Source of the DNA: Branchiostoma belcheri
Lineage: Eukaryota > Chordata > Leptocardii > Amphioxiformes > Branchiostomatidae
DNA length: 64,000 nucleotides
Direction of reading: 5' to 3'
Assembly: GCF_001625305.1 (NCBI RefSeq)
Contig: NW_017803157.1
Span: forward strand, 195,991-259,990
The notes under the pieces were generated by a model. It was given only the letters and a program-made list of their open reading frames with translations, searched no databases and was not told the DNA's origin. Below are positions 36,166-49,097 of the stretch, one piece after another (the stretch's first letter is position 1; every line of letters begins with the position of its first letter). Made by a program: the position numbers and the translations under genes.

Positions 36166-37942
36166 GTAGTTGTTTTCTTCTTAGGTGGCAATCGTGATGC
36201 AAACTTGCATTAACTTAAAAAAAATGTGACCGGTAATGTTTGAAATTTTACAACCCAGATGTCAGGAAGGAAGACTAATTCTATAGTACTAAATACGTCT
36301 TGCGACTCATATGCGTAGTATGGTCAATGCAAAAAAAATCATTAACACGACCGAATGCTATACAATACATTCTCACATGTTTACTTTCCTTACGCTGTAT
36401 GGTTAACGTACGTAGTTGTTTTTATACCCCACTTGGAACCCTCTGCTTCTTGTATAACTCTACCCTTACCTGCGATTACAATGGTGATCCGCATATTCCG
36501 CAGGTGTTGTCTTCCTGTACTACGTTGAAGTTCTTCAAGTCTAGTCCCACAGGAAAACTTGCCCAGGTATGACCACACGTTGTTTTTATACCTTCTGTGA
36601 CCTCATGAGCTCAGTGCCCTGCTGCGTATGAGTAAAGGGTTAAATAGGGAATGAGTCACCGTTTGTTTACAGAAGTACTACGCGTGTGTTTGTCTCATGA
36701 TCGTGGCTCAGCATACGTTATATGACGTTGTAGTTTTGCACACGGTTAGCTAACCACCTAGATCTGTGTAATTTTACAGGTACGAGTTAACGAGTTCGAG
36801 AAAAGGTTCTGACACTAAATAAAGTGCCGGCTCCCACTTCGGTAATGTTATCAAATAAAGGGCATGCATGGAGTACTTGCGATTTTTAAAACGAGGACCC
36901 TCTTGCAATGTTGCGCCAAACCAGTAGGGGGCCAGTCGCTTGTAACCTATGGGCCAGCTCCTCCAAGTACCAGGTCCTAATAACATATCCCCAAGGCAAC
37001 TTTGCATCCAGCCCGCCTTTCCTAGCTGTAATTGAATTCAGGCAGGCCAAATGCGATTGCTAGTAGCTGACCATAGCCTCTACCAGGCTTCGGAAGAGGC
37101 TGGAAAAAGTATCAATTTTCCAGCTTAGTAGTACATCCGGGAGGCGTCAAATGTGTAATAAATTAGGTCTAGGGTCCTTAGCCTTGGTCTGTTATCAGTC
37201 TATTTGGCAAATTTCGACTCTTCCTACCCCCTCCCGAAGCCTGGTAGAGGCTAGTTGACCGGGCGGGGAATAGAACTTACAGTGCGGAGGAATTCCAGGC
37301 CGTAGCCCTGAGCGAGGCTATTGACCAGGTTTGGACCTCCAAACAGGTTTTGATTTGAGGCACAGAGTAAACAACAATGGCTACCGTAAAGCGTGCAACA
37401 ATAGAGTTCCTTCTAAAATGTCAGCAGTAACTCAATAATCTTATTGACTAAACGCCGTGAATAGAAAACGTAAACCGAGTCGCCTGGACGTAACATTGCC
37501 TCCTGGCAATAGGTCTTGCTTAGTGGCAGGAGCGATTACAGCTAAAACCAGTCCTTTTTTTTTGCCAATCTGGCTCTCTTGGAGCAATTTTTCAACGTTC
37601 AGAAGCAAAATGGTCTTCAAACGTTCAATACAAATTTAACAAATAGTAAATAGTGCATCTGTAGGGTTAAATTGGTGATAATCATGTTCTGTTTAAGATT
37701 TAATTGGTCTAAAGACATTCCTTAGGTGCGGTATCATTCCTCCCGCTAAAGACGTTGCCGCCGTGAATCCTACCCGACCAGTCCCGTACATGCCGGTCAA
37801 TGGTCTCCAAGACAACACCTGTTTGAGACCAAAACTTGTCTTACTGGCTTGTATAAACGTCGGGACTGGTTGCCAAAATCTCCGTTTGGAAAGGAGTGTT
37901 TGCTTGGAAACACACGTCCTAACACACAACAGGTCCGCCAAG
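36166..37942. other. divergent intergenic region between EPDR-like and NME5
   Basis: Holds a MITE at 37074-37253 and otherwise unremarkable sequence. A forkhead-like TGTTTGC lies at 37897-37903, 40 bases before the NME5 start codon. No supported exon. Confidence 0.5.
37074..37253. mobile_element. shorter MITE related to the one at 3624
   Basis: Begins TAGCCTCTACCAGGCTTCGG and ends CCGAAGCCTGGTAGAGGCTA, the same termini as 3624-3936, with a different and shorter interior. Flanks GCTGACC and GTTGACC are an imperfect target duplication. Two copies in one window indicate an active or formerly active family in this genome. Confidence 0.75.
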
Positions 37943-40900
37943 ATGGATACAATGAGCAATATAACAAGGTAGGAGTTTGTTGTGAACCTTATGTAGTGTC
38001 GGTAAGGGTAAAATTGTCGTTGTGTGTAGATTTAATTGAATTATATGTGTACAACAGAACCAATGGACAGAAAACGATTCATAGTCTACACATGAACTAG
38101 ATAACTGAGCCACTGGTATATAGGACTTTTATTTGAAATATACAGTAGTTGACAGAGCTAAGGTAAGCAGTTTTCACGGTAGACTAGCAACGGTGATGAT
38201 TTTATCTAAAACAAACAACATTCTAAGCCGTCCCGACTTATAATCGAAGGCATTATTTTCATAAGACTATTCTAACCCCATCAACCCATCAAACTATCTT
38301 CAAATGTTATAATCATACATGAAAGTGTAAACTGGTCATTTTGAATCATGATCACAAACACAGGTGGTCGGACACCGATAAGACAGACACTGCCGAAATA
38401 CTGTATCCGATGTTATTAGATTGTTCTTGAAAGGTGAATATGCTCTGATAAGTTTACAATATTCATCTGTTGCATATAATGACAAATCCGCAGCACTCAG
38501 TGCCAGTATAATAATCATTTCCAAAGTACATCACGGTAAGCGCGTTGGATGGAAGATACTCTCGAACCAGAGGTTGATTGGGGAAGATCGTTACCTTTTT
38601 ATATATGGTCCGGGTTTTTTGGTCGCTACCCCCAAATTGGGTGACGCATTGGACCCTCTCTGGCCACTGATAGATACTACATGGTCAATTGGATACTGTC
38701 TTTTTCACCCTAAGATCTGCTTGGAGATTAGATGGAAGAGGGTTGTCAGACGTATACATTTATTAAAGTGAATATCCACCATCGGGACCAAATTGTCGTG
38801 GCGTGTTGTGTTTACTAGTATTGTGTTGTGTTGGGATTAGTTACGTTGAGGTATACCTTTGTTGCTAGGACCCACTGGTGTCCAGATGCAACTTCAATCA
38901 AAGTTCATAGCTATAGGCTTCTTACTTTAGAAGCCTTTCCAGTTGATTTGTTTAGCAACGTTGATGAATTTTGCATTCAACGTTATTGTAGCGCCCTAAC
39001 CCTAACCCGTTAGTAGGCCCTAACGATAACCAAGGCCCCTTCCTGTGAATCGGCAAAAAAATGTGCATAAGCAAATTGACCCATCAATAATGATATGCCG
39101 ACGGTAAATTAAACACATTTCATTTTGGTCAGATCATTAATCCTTTGCATCATCAATGTTCATCAATAGAAATTTATGTGTGTGATTTTTTTTTAACGTT
39201 ACAGCTCAGTCGGACAAGGAGAGTAAATTATGTCATTCTACTGGCACTGACTTTTATCTAGTCATCTAAACTTCATAAAAAGAATCATAAAGTCAGTCCA
39301 TAACAAAATCATTCTTTGTATTGTTGTATGGTGTATTTCGATGCGATGTGTCAAGAAAAGGCAATTTTACACACTTTCCGAATTCCCTCTAGGCTATTAA
39401 CACACGCTTACACCAGATTGGCAGGTACGAGCATTTCCCATGATTGGGGGAACAATAGATGAAACATAAGCTAATGCGTTGCATAAATATCTGCAAACCC
39501 ACCAGCGGTAGCGCTGATATCATATACATAAATCCTTATGTCATCAATGTATTTTTATCAGTAATACGTCAGATACTCCTGATTTTCTACAACAGATTCC
39601 GTCATCTCTGCAAAGTTCCAACCACCTGACCTCGAGTAACCCCACGGTATTGCGCAAAGCATGGCGGGAAATATGGCCTGCCCACTGAACTTGCGCAGAA
39701 CACTATTGGAAAATACCAAACTAGTTGTAGGGGTGATACGTTGATTACATTATAAATAGTACATTTTGACACTAAATCTTAGCTAATTTTCCATTCCTGA
39801 AAACATGATATCATTTTTATTCAGTAGCACTTAGAATTTATTGAGGATTTACTGTCTGGCAATGTGTAATGATACATTTCTCCCTTGTTTAGGTTTTGGT
39901 ATGTGCCAGAATCTGTACCAAACAGAGTTCTCCAGTCCTAGCAACGGTGTCCGCGTACAGTACACTAACTCACCTTCCCTAAAACTTTTCCCTCTACAGC
40001 GAGACGACAACAACCCAGCCTAGCACGTCTACCAAGGCCGCCATGCAGGCACAGGATCAGATGGAAGTCTCCATGGACCCTCCACAGATCTATGTGGAGA
40101 GGACTTTGGCACTCATCAAGCCAGATGCCATCGACAAGGCTGAGGAGATAGAAGATATCATACTGAGATCTGGGTTTACCATTCTTCAGGTATTACAACT
40201 CACTCTAAAACGGGTTCATCTCGTACAGTTTGGCTTTTATCACCTCAAAGAGAGTTTAAGGAAGTATCAAATAGAGCTCCTACAGTGTCAAGTATACAAA
40301 CTGTCCCTCAAGTATGCAAAACTCAAAATGTCTCCCTCTCTCTCTCTCTCTCTGTCAATCTACAACTTCTAAGAAATACTACTTGGTCACCAGTTGCAAA
40401 ATTCTCACTATAAACTTTATCTAATATAACATATTGTGGATGCCTCAATAAAACGTTAGTGTTATGGCACATCATAATTCATATCTTCAAAGATAATAAT
40501 TTTATGTCAACTTTGTAAGTAGTTGTGAAAAATTTATGCAAAGATATACAGTTAGACATTGAAAATTTGGAGGTACGTGTTTTAACCTTTCTAAGAATGT
40601 CACTGATTGAGGAACATTCTACTATGGTATAAGTGTGATGGATGAATCTCTTTAACGTTATGCAAAGATGAGTCTCAAAACATTAATTCTTCACTTTCAA
40701 TTCTTCCCTACAGAAAAGAAAAGTCCACCTAACACCGGAGCAGGCCAGTGACTTCTATGCGGAACACTACGGGAAGATGTTTTTCCCCAGTCTGGTGGGG
40801 TACATGAGCAGTGGGCCCATTGTGGCCATGGTTCTGTCACGAGACAAGTGTATAGGCTACTGGAGGGACCTGATCGGACCTACCAACACCTACAAGGCCA

Positions 40901-42157
40901 GGGAGACACATCCAGACAGGTATGCTACATGTTTATACCGGTAGTTACAGCTTACAGCAGTGTGACACAGAAATAGCCTTACCCTGGGTACCATCTGAAT
41001 TTTGCTTCACTACGCTAGAAACTTTAGAATGTCTAACTTTTTCTTTCTAACTGCAGTCTACGTGCAATCTATGGAACAGACGACCAGAGGAACGCTGTAC
41101 ACGGTAGTGACAGTTACTCCTCATCAGAGAGGGAGGTTCGCTTCATGTTCCCTGACAGTGAGTACAGACTCCATGTTATCAATATCATCCATATACAATG
41201 TATACCCATCCATGTCTATTTAGAATAGACCAGTTTACCTTTCAGGGATTGCACGCTTATGTCACAGGGAGGACATTTTGAATAGAACGCCATTCTAGAA
41301 CCTGGAAGTTAAACAAAGCTTTGCTTGTGATGCTCCCCACTGTGATGGTCTGCATTCTGCTCTCAGATACCAGAATCAGCTATCTGGTGAGATTGGGTGG
41401 AAACAAGGGCAGCCATCCTTCAGTGAAGTATTGATATGCTTTAGACTCCTTGTACTGGTCCAGGTCAGAAACTTTCAGAAGTTACACACGTCAGGAAATC
41501 TGCCACGTCAGGAAATCTGCATGTTTAATTGGTATGGGTAAAATAGTCTTAACAACTAGGTACTATTACAATATGGAAAGAAAAGCGATTAGCTTGTCTA
41601 CTTTGATTGTAAATTCAGCACCTTGTATTGGGATTGGGACTGTACTGCTGATTTTCTACTACTAGTACTAGTCCCTTAACTTTGCACGTTGTGTTTTGCT
41701 GTAGGTGTGATAGAACCTATCCCAGCAGGCCAGGCGGCGCGGGACTACCTGGCGCGACACGTGAACCCCACCCTCCTGGGGGGCCTGACAGAGCTCTGCA
41801 AACAGAAGCCTGAAGACCCTGTGGTAAGATTCCCAGCTCTCAGCAATGGCCTACTTGTATTTGGCTGACAACTACCAAATATTACACGCTGTTCTTACAC
41901 ACACCTGGTAATGATGTCTCTTGACATAAAATAGTGAAAAATAGACCAATTTGTTATTAGATCAAAATTGAATGCAGCTGAAATTACACCACCTGATTGG
42001 TTACTAGCTATCCAATCAGGAAACCATCATTACTTTGAGATCTAGATATGATAACAGTTTGTTCTTTCTGTTGCAGACTTGGCTTGCAGACTGGATGATT
42101 GAGAACAACCCTAACAAGCCCAAGATTAGGCAGCCGATCATCCAAGAGCCTGAATAA
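37943..42157 (+). CDS. NME5: NME5-like nucleoside diphosphate kinase homologue
   Basis: Ciliary/flagellar radial-spoke-associated protein with an NDK domain and a C-terminal Dpy-30-type dimerisation motif. Six coding exons: 37943-37968 (9 codons), 40000-40189, 40714-40919, 41057-41157, 41705-41823, 42077-42157; phases agree, giving 240 residues. Landmarks: PPQIYVERTLALIKPDA, DIILRSGFTIL, HYGKMFFPSL, YMSSGPIVAMVL, ETHPDSLRAIYGTDD, the active-site segment NAVHGSDS, and the tail LTELCKQKPEDPV|TWLADWMIENNP. The start codon is taken in the small upstream exon because it joins in frame (ITS|ETTTT); Met codons at 40043 or 40070 would give shorter forms closer to the human N-terminus. An AATAAA overlaps the stop codon. 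The last two exons recur at 45447-45565 and 46794-46874. Confidence 0.9.
40335..40353. repeat. (CT)n microsatellite
   Basis: CT dinucleotide run in NME5 intron. Confidence 0.85.
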
Positions 42158-45100
42158 ACAAACTGTCCTGCCTTTATTACTTAGTCTCTACACAGGACCA
42201 AAATCCCAATAGTTCCAAGTTGTAACTATATAACCATTCTTTCAGCCAAACATTGTCAATGTTTATTTTGTCTATAGCTCTACTATAATCTGTAAAGTTT
42301 GTATTCTGTTATGGATGTAATTTTGAAGAGTTCACTTTGGCACTCAAAGGGTCATGCACTTTAGAACACAGAATTAAAAATGTAGTGAGATTTGTGTTTA
42401 AAATGTACTGTTGTTACATCACATTTTACTGTTACTGGCCATGGGAACTATTAATAGTTGTTTGGACCAAAGTTTTAGGATTGTAGGTCATGCGGCAATC
42501 CTCACAAATGTATTTCAAAAGCTCTATGTTCTTGTTAGTATGGATAGTGCCTTGTTCAGTGTACATGTTTGTGAGTTGAGAGTTAAAAGAAAAGCAATCT
42601 CTGTTCTGAAAGAGTACTTTATATATTGAGTGGCACAGGCATCTAAATGTACTACTCTACATTCTTACATACTATTTTCAGACACAGTATTGTAAGGGTA
42701 ATTCTTGGGTCCTAGTTGCCAATTTTTGGTCTAACTGTAAAGAAATTAATGAAAACATACAATTCCAATGCCTCATTATAGTGGTGTATATAGTACTTAA
42801 AAGTATCTTACTAATATCTTTGTTCCAAAAGATGTAATATTTTGACTGTCACGTTTGTATTCAGAATTATAAACTGTCTCAAACTTTCTTTTTTGTGAAA
42901 GTTCTTGTGACAAGTTGTGTGTTGTTTTCCCTCAGCACCTCTTAGTGAAGCTTATCTTCACTTTTTAACATATAAGTATATTCACTGGTATTAGTGGTAA
43001 ATGAACAAAAACACTGAAGTCATTTTCAACTACCTACATTTTATTTCAACCACACACCAAGACCATTATTCATGAATGGTGAAATATTGCTTCTTACTTG
43101 TGCTTGGCATTAATATATATCTTTTTATGGCACCCTAGTTTCTAAAATAGTTCCATATTATATTTGAAGAAGCATCATGTATCGCTTTATTTACATGCAG
43201 TACCTTAAAACCAGTACAGACAGAATAGATACCTTTATCAATGTAAAAAATATGTAACATTACTGTTTTAACATTCCTTTTATACCTGTCTTCTCTTAAT
43301 CTGCTTTTCCCCATTTCAGTCTTTTTTTCAATCTTTGAAGCTTCAAGCTTTACTATGTATCAAATTGGCATTACGTGTCATTTTTCCAGATACAATTTTT
43401 CACCAATTCTCATAGGTACTTTAGTGTTATATCTAAGAAAAGTTGAACAAAGGAATCATCATCTTAAAGCCAGTCAATATCAATACCAAGAAGAAAAACC
43501 TTCACCACAAGCTATATACATTTCATGTCTACATAATACTATTAATAGACATGGTTACTATATAATTTTTTGGTATGTACATAGTTCTCTCCTACAAACC
43601 AAATAGTTCTTTCAAAATATTTACAAAAAAGGCATTGGACACAACAGCTCCACACTGAAAATAACATGCACAGTGACTTAAATAAAGTTTGGACAAGTTT
43701 CTGCAAAAAATTAAAGCAGTAAAGTTATATTACAGCTGATACAACTAAAGCTGTAAATACTCCTTGTTTTAGGATTTTCACTTTAAACACCAGGTTCAAA
43801 ACATAACATCAGAGATTAACAATTCCAGCTCCTACTGGAGTCCTATACTAAGTCATACTTAGTAATACCTATTTTAGCTGTTCCTCCGAGACATGGCATT
43901 TGTGCCCTCCATTCACTAAAAATATATCCTAAAACTTTTACATTGTGCCATGATGTATATAATCATGATATATTTGTGCAAAATTGTCCACAGAAGCATT
44001 ACCTTAAGTATAAATACACATACACAAACCAGAAATTAAGCTGTTTCTCACTCCCAGTGGTAAAAAGTACTCTACCTATCTACATCCTTACCAAACTAAT
44101 GCATAATCCTTTAGCAAATTGGACTCAATTCAATTATTAGCTGCTTGTTTGAAGTTACATAATGTATCCCCTGTCCTTTTAAAATAAGATACCACTGTAT
44201 CTATCTGCATTATCTTCAAAGGCAAATCGAAGGAAAATCGTAACAATTGACATGCAGGGAGAGAAAGGTGTTCTACTGTTGCTCTCATGTTGTTGAGAGG
44301 AGGGAGTATCCCGCCATCCTTTTCTGCCTACGCCTGTACACGATATACGTCCCCAGGGTCACGAGGATCACGAAAGCTCCGAGCGCGCAGCCGACCGCCA
44401 TGGGCACCACGTTGGCCTTCCAGGAGGGTTCCGGGGTGGGATCCTCGGGGCAGACGTGAGATTTAGCGAAACCGTAGCCGCTGACGGAGAATGGCTGGAG
44501 GTGCAGGTCCTGGGTGAACAGAGTGACATCCGTGTTTAAGGTGATGTTTGTCTGTCCCATACACTGATACGACTGCCCCACATGTGCTTCATATATCTCC
44601 AGGTTTGCAGTGGTCACCTCCATCTTGTGATGCAGCTTTTTGGCATCGGGAAACCAGTTTTCGTTTACGAAGTACTCGACAGAGACTTGCGATACGCCAA
44701 ACTTTTCCACGCTGCTAGGATTGGAGAAATTCTCTCGTGACTCGGAAAATGTGAAGGTGATGTTGCACTGCCTTACGTGGAAGGAGAGGGTGAGTTGGGA
44801 TGTGTTTTGGCCACAGATGCCTGTAGCTTCAGCGTTAGTGGGGACATTGATGCAGCCGACCCTCGTGGTGTTGTCAACAGTGGTGTAGCGTGATCGGAGC
44901 TGGAGGGACATGTCTGCCAGGAGACAGGGGTTCCCCTTCTCATCTTTCACCACCCACTTCCCCGGGGGAGGCATGTGGGGACACAGGGGGGTCATGGTGG
45001 GGACAGGGGTGGGGGGAGATCCGCAGGACATCTCTTGGGCGTTCCAAACTTATCACCTTGCACGTCAAACGCCTGGACCTGAAGCTGGCTGACTTTGAGA

Positions 45101-45198
45101 GTGACTCTGTCCTTCAGGGGCACAGATATCTCTGTGTCACATTTGTAAGATTGTCCTGAATCAGTCATGAACAGGTTGATGTCAAGTCGCATGGTGTG
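41481..45198. repeat. first copy of a duplicated NME5/LAMP block
   Basis: Runs from an NME5 intron through the last two NME5 exons, the intergenic space and the 3' part of LAMP up to the N gap. It matches 45219-50012 almost base for base apart from small indels. The left edge (GTTACACACGTCAGG) equals the first bases after the gap, and the right edge (GCATGGTGTG) equals the point where copy 2 continues into unique LAMP sequence. Confidence 0.95.
44285..45198 (-). CDS. LAMP1: LAMP lysosomal membrane protein, 3' part, copy 1 (cut by gap)
   Basis: Encodes the end of luminal domain II, all of domain III, the membrane segment (MAVGCALGAFVILVTLGTY) and the cytoplasmic tail ending AGYSLLSTT with the lysosomal YxxL sorting signal. 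The sequence stops at the assembly gap, so the 5' part is missing. One base fewer in a G-run near 45012, relative to copy 2, disrupts the frame between the DLPP and TPVPTM segments. Probably an allelic copy of 49098-51139 rather than a second gene. Confidence 0.8.
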
Positions 45199-45218
45199 NN
45201 NNNNNNNNNNNNNNNNNN
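45199..45218. other. assembly gap (20 N)
   Basis: Run of N placed exactly between the two copies of the duplicated block. Confidence 0.99.
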
Positions 45219-45728
45219 GTTACACACGTCAGGAAATCTGCCACGTCAGGAAATCTGCCACGTCAGGAAATCTGCATTTTAATTGGTATGGCTAAAATAG
45301 TCTATCTTAACAACTAGGTACTATTACAATATGGAAAGAAAAGCGATTAGCTTGTCTACTTTGATTAGCTCCTTGTATTGGGATTGGGAACTGTATTGCT
45401 GATTTTCTACTAGTCTCTTAACTTTGAATGTCGTGTTTTGCTGTAGGTGTGATAGAACCTATCCCAGCAGGCCAGGCGGCGCGGGACTACCTGGCGCGAC
45501 ACGTGAACCCCACCCTCCTGGGGGGCCTGACAGAGCTCTGCAAACAGAAGCCTGAAGACCCTGTGGTAAGATTCCCAGCTCTCAGCAATTGCCTACTAAT
45601 CTTTTTATTTGGCTGTCAACTACCAAATATTACGCTGTTCTTTCACACACCTGGCCATGGTAATGATGTCTCTTGTTGTGAAAAATAGACCAATTTGTTA
45701 AAAAGGTCAAAGTTGAATGCAGCTGAAA

Positions 45729-46673
45729 CTAGAGTTCCACGATCTCATACCTTCGCCAAATGATGTTAGCCTTTATGAATAAGAAATATACTAATCACCC
45801 AGATTATGCAAATAGGATCCTCAATTGCATGAATTATATCAGTCTGTTGATCATATTCTCCACCAAAAGACAGTCTTATCTTAACAAAGAATGCCATTTC
45901 TCATAAATTATGAAATGTGGTCCTTATTTGAATAAGTTATGTTTAATTATGTTCACCTTCACTTAACTTTCAAACACCCCAAGTATGAAACTCCAGGCAG
46001 TTACCACTATGCAATTATAACATTTTCTTATTGATTATGCAAATTAAGTCTTCATTTGCATAATCGATATTTGCCTGTGTTTCTCTCGTTCTTAATAACA
46101 TATGTTACAAGCTTGAACTTCCTATCATGGAATGCAGCTGATTTATAGAATTTCCTCATTAATTATGCAAATTACATCAATATTTGCATAATTGTAATAT
46201 CATTATGTCAAGCATCACTTAAGCTACCTACATACCAAAAATCACGATGATCCATCTATCAGTTCTTGAGTTATCCTCTTTTAAACATTTGTCCTTTAAA
46301 CCCCCCTGCAGTTCTAGAGCAAGCAACTAGGGGGCTCATACTCATGTCACTTCATCCCCAGCACAAGAGCTATCTACCATCTAAATTTCGTCACCCTAGC
46401 ATGTCTGGATCATGAGATATCAAAACCGGAAGTTCTGCTGCAGTACCATAGCATGTCTGGATCATGAGATATCAAAACCGGAAGTTCTGCTGCAGTACCA
46501 TGACAAGCCGCCAGGGGGCCCAAAATCTAATCATTTTGAGGTCTCATCAAGACCTACCCACCTACCAAATATCAAGTCAGTCCATTTAAGCCTTCTCAAG
46601 TTATCGTGTTTACACACACACACACACACACATACACGAACGCCTCTGAAAACATAACCTTCTTGGCGAAGGT
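45729..46673. mobile_element. 945-bp insertion, present in copy 2 only
   Basis: Copy 1 has an uninterrupted site near 41979-41984 (GCTGAAATTACACC); copy 2 has this inserted. The element begins CTAGAGTTCCACGATC and soon reads ACCTTCGCCAA; it ends TTGGCGAAGGT, so the subtermini are inverted. AT-rich interior with repeated ATTATGCAAAT motifs, a 52-base tandem duplication and a CA repeat near the right end. No coding capacity. A related right end occurs near 59213. Class unknown. Confidence 0.75.
46397..46500. repeat. 52-bp tandem duplication inside the insertion
   Basis: Two adjacent identical 52-base units beginning TAGCATGTCTGGATCATGAG. Confidence 0.95.
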
Positions 46674-49097
46674 AATTACACCACCTGATTGGTTACTAGC
46701 TATCCAATCAGGAGGCTGAACTATTTAAAAAGTTTAGCCGTCATTAGCATACTTTGAGATCTAGATATGATAAGTTTGTTCTTTCTGTTCCAGACTTGGC
46801 TTGCAGACTGGATGATTGAGAACAACCCTAACAAGCCCAAGATTAGGCAGCCGATCATCCAAGAGCCTGAATAAACAAACTGTCCTGCCTTTATTACTTA
46901 GTCTCTACACAGGACCAAAATCCCAATAGTTCCATGTTGTAACTATATAACCATTCTTTCAGCCAAACATTGTCAATGTTTATTTTGTCTATAGTTCTAC
47001 TATAATCTGTAAAGTTTGTATTCTGTTATGGATGTAATTTTGAAGAGTTCACTTTGGCGCTTAAAGGGTCATGTACTTTAGAACACAGAATTAAAAATGT
47101 AGTGAGATTTGTGTTAAAATGTACCATTGTTACATCACATTTTACTGTTACTGGCCATGGGAACTATTAATAGTTGTTTGGACCAAAGTTTTAGGATTGT
47201 AGTTCATGCAGCAATCCTCTCAAATGTATTTCAAAAGCTCTATGTTCTTGTTAGTATGGATAGTGCCTTGTTCAGTGTACATGTTTGTGAGTTGAGAGTT
47301 AAAAGAAAAGCAATCTCTGTTCTGAAAGAGTACTTTATATATTGAGTGGCACAGGCATCTAAATGTACTTCTCTACATTCTTACATACTATTTTCAGACA
47401 CAATATTGTAAGGGTAATTCTTGGGTCCTAGTTGCCAATTTATGGTCTAACTGTAAAGAAATTAATGAAAACATACAATTCCAATGCCTCATTATAGTGG
47501 TGTATATAGTACTTAAAAGTATCTTACTAATATCTTTGTTCCAAAAGATGTAATATTTTGACTGTCACGTTTGTATTCAGAATTATAAACTGTTTCAAAC
47601 CTTCTTTTTTGTGAAAGTTCTTGTGTGTTGTTTTCCCTCAGCACCTCTTAGTGATGCTTATCTTCACTTTTCAACATAGAAGTATATTCACTGGTAAATG
47701 AACAAAAACACTGAAGTCATTTTCAACCACCTACATTTTATTTCAACCACACACCAAGACCATTATTTATGAATGGTGAAATATTGCTTCTTACTTGCTT
47801 GGCATTAATTATATCTTTTTATGGCACCCTAGTTTCTAAAATAGTTCCATATTATATTTGAAGAAGCATCATGTATCGCTTTATTTACATGTAGTACCTT
47901 AAAACCAGCACAGACAGAATAGATACCTTTATCAATGTAAAAAATATGTAACATTACTGTTTTAACATTCCTTTTATACCTGTCTTCTCTTAATCTGCTT
48001 TTCCTCATTTCAGTCTTTTTTTCAATCTTTGAAGCTTCAAGCTTTACTATGTATCAAATTGGCATTACGTGTCATTTTTCCAGATACAATTTTTCACCAA
48101 TTCTCATAGGTACTTTAGTGTTATATCTAAGAAAAGTTGAACAAAGGAATCATCATCTTAAACTAAGTTAAAGCCAGTCAATATCAATACCAAGAAGAAA
48201 AACCTTCACCACAAGCTATATACATTTCATGTCTACATAATACTATTAATAGACATGGTTACTATATAATTTTTTGGTATGTACATAGTTCTCTCCTACA
48301 AACCAAATAGTTCTTTCAAAATATTTACAAAAAAGGCATTGGACACAACAGCTCCACACTGAAAATAACATGCACAGTGACCTAAATAAAGTTTGGACAA
48401 ATTTCTGCAAAAAATTAAAGCAGTAAAGTTATATTACAGCTGATACAACTAAAGCTGTAAATACTCCTTGTTTTAGGATTTTCACTTTAAACACCAGGTT
48501 CAAAACATAACATCAGAGATTAACAATTCCAGCTCCTACTAGAGTCCTATACTAAGTCATACTTAGTAATACCTATTTTAGCTGTTCCTCCGAGACATGG
48601 CATTTGTGCCCTCCATTCACTAAAAATATATCCTAAAACTTTTACATTGTGCCATGATGTATATAATCATGATATATTTGTGCAAAATTGTCCACAGAAG
48701 CATTACCTTAAGTATAAATACACATACACAAACCAGAAATTAAGCTGTTTCTCACTCCCAGTGGTAAAAAGTAAGATATCATCTACTCTACCTATCTACA
48801 TCCTTACCAAACTAATGCATAATCCTTTAGCAAATTGGACTCAATTCAATTATTAGCTGCTATAACTTGACAGTAGATTTACTTGGTCTTAGCTCAACCT
48901 GAGCTTTTCAGTTCCAGATTAAAACATTATTGTGATTTTACATACTATCTCAAATCCCTTGTTTGAAGTTACATAATGTATCCCCTGTCCTTTTAAAATA
49001 AGATACCACTGTATCTATCTGCATTATCTTCAAAGGCAAATGAAGGAAAATCGTAACAATTGACATGCAGGGAGAGAAAAGTGTTCTACTGTTGCTC

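Larger units (their letters stand above)
45447..46874 (+). pseudogene. NME5: duplicate last two exons of NME5
   Basis: 45447-45565 and 46794-46874 repeat the last two coding exons of NME5 with splice sites intact and the same protein sequence. The first exons are absent, so it cannot be a full gene. It is best read as the other haplotype's 3' end, not a true pseudogene. Confidence 0.85.

Noticed and set aside
38996-39030. CCCTAACCCTAACCC, telomere-like.
   Set aside because: Only two to three units; chance or minor repeat, not an interstitial telomere tract.
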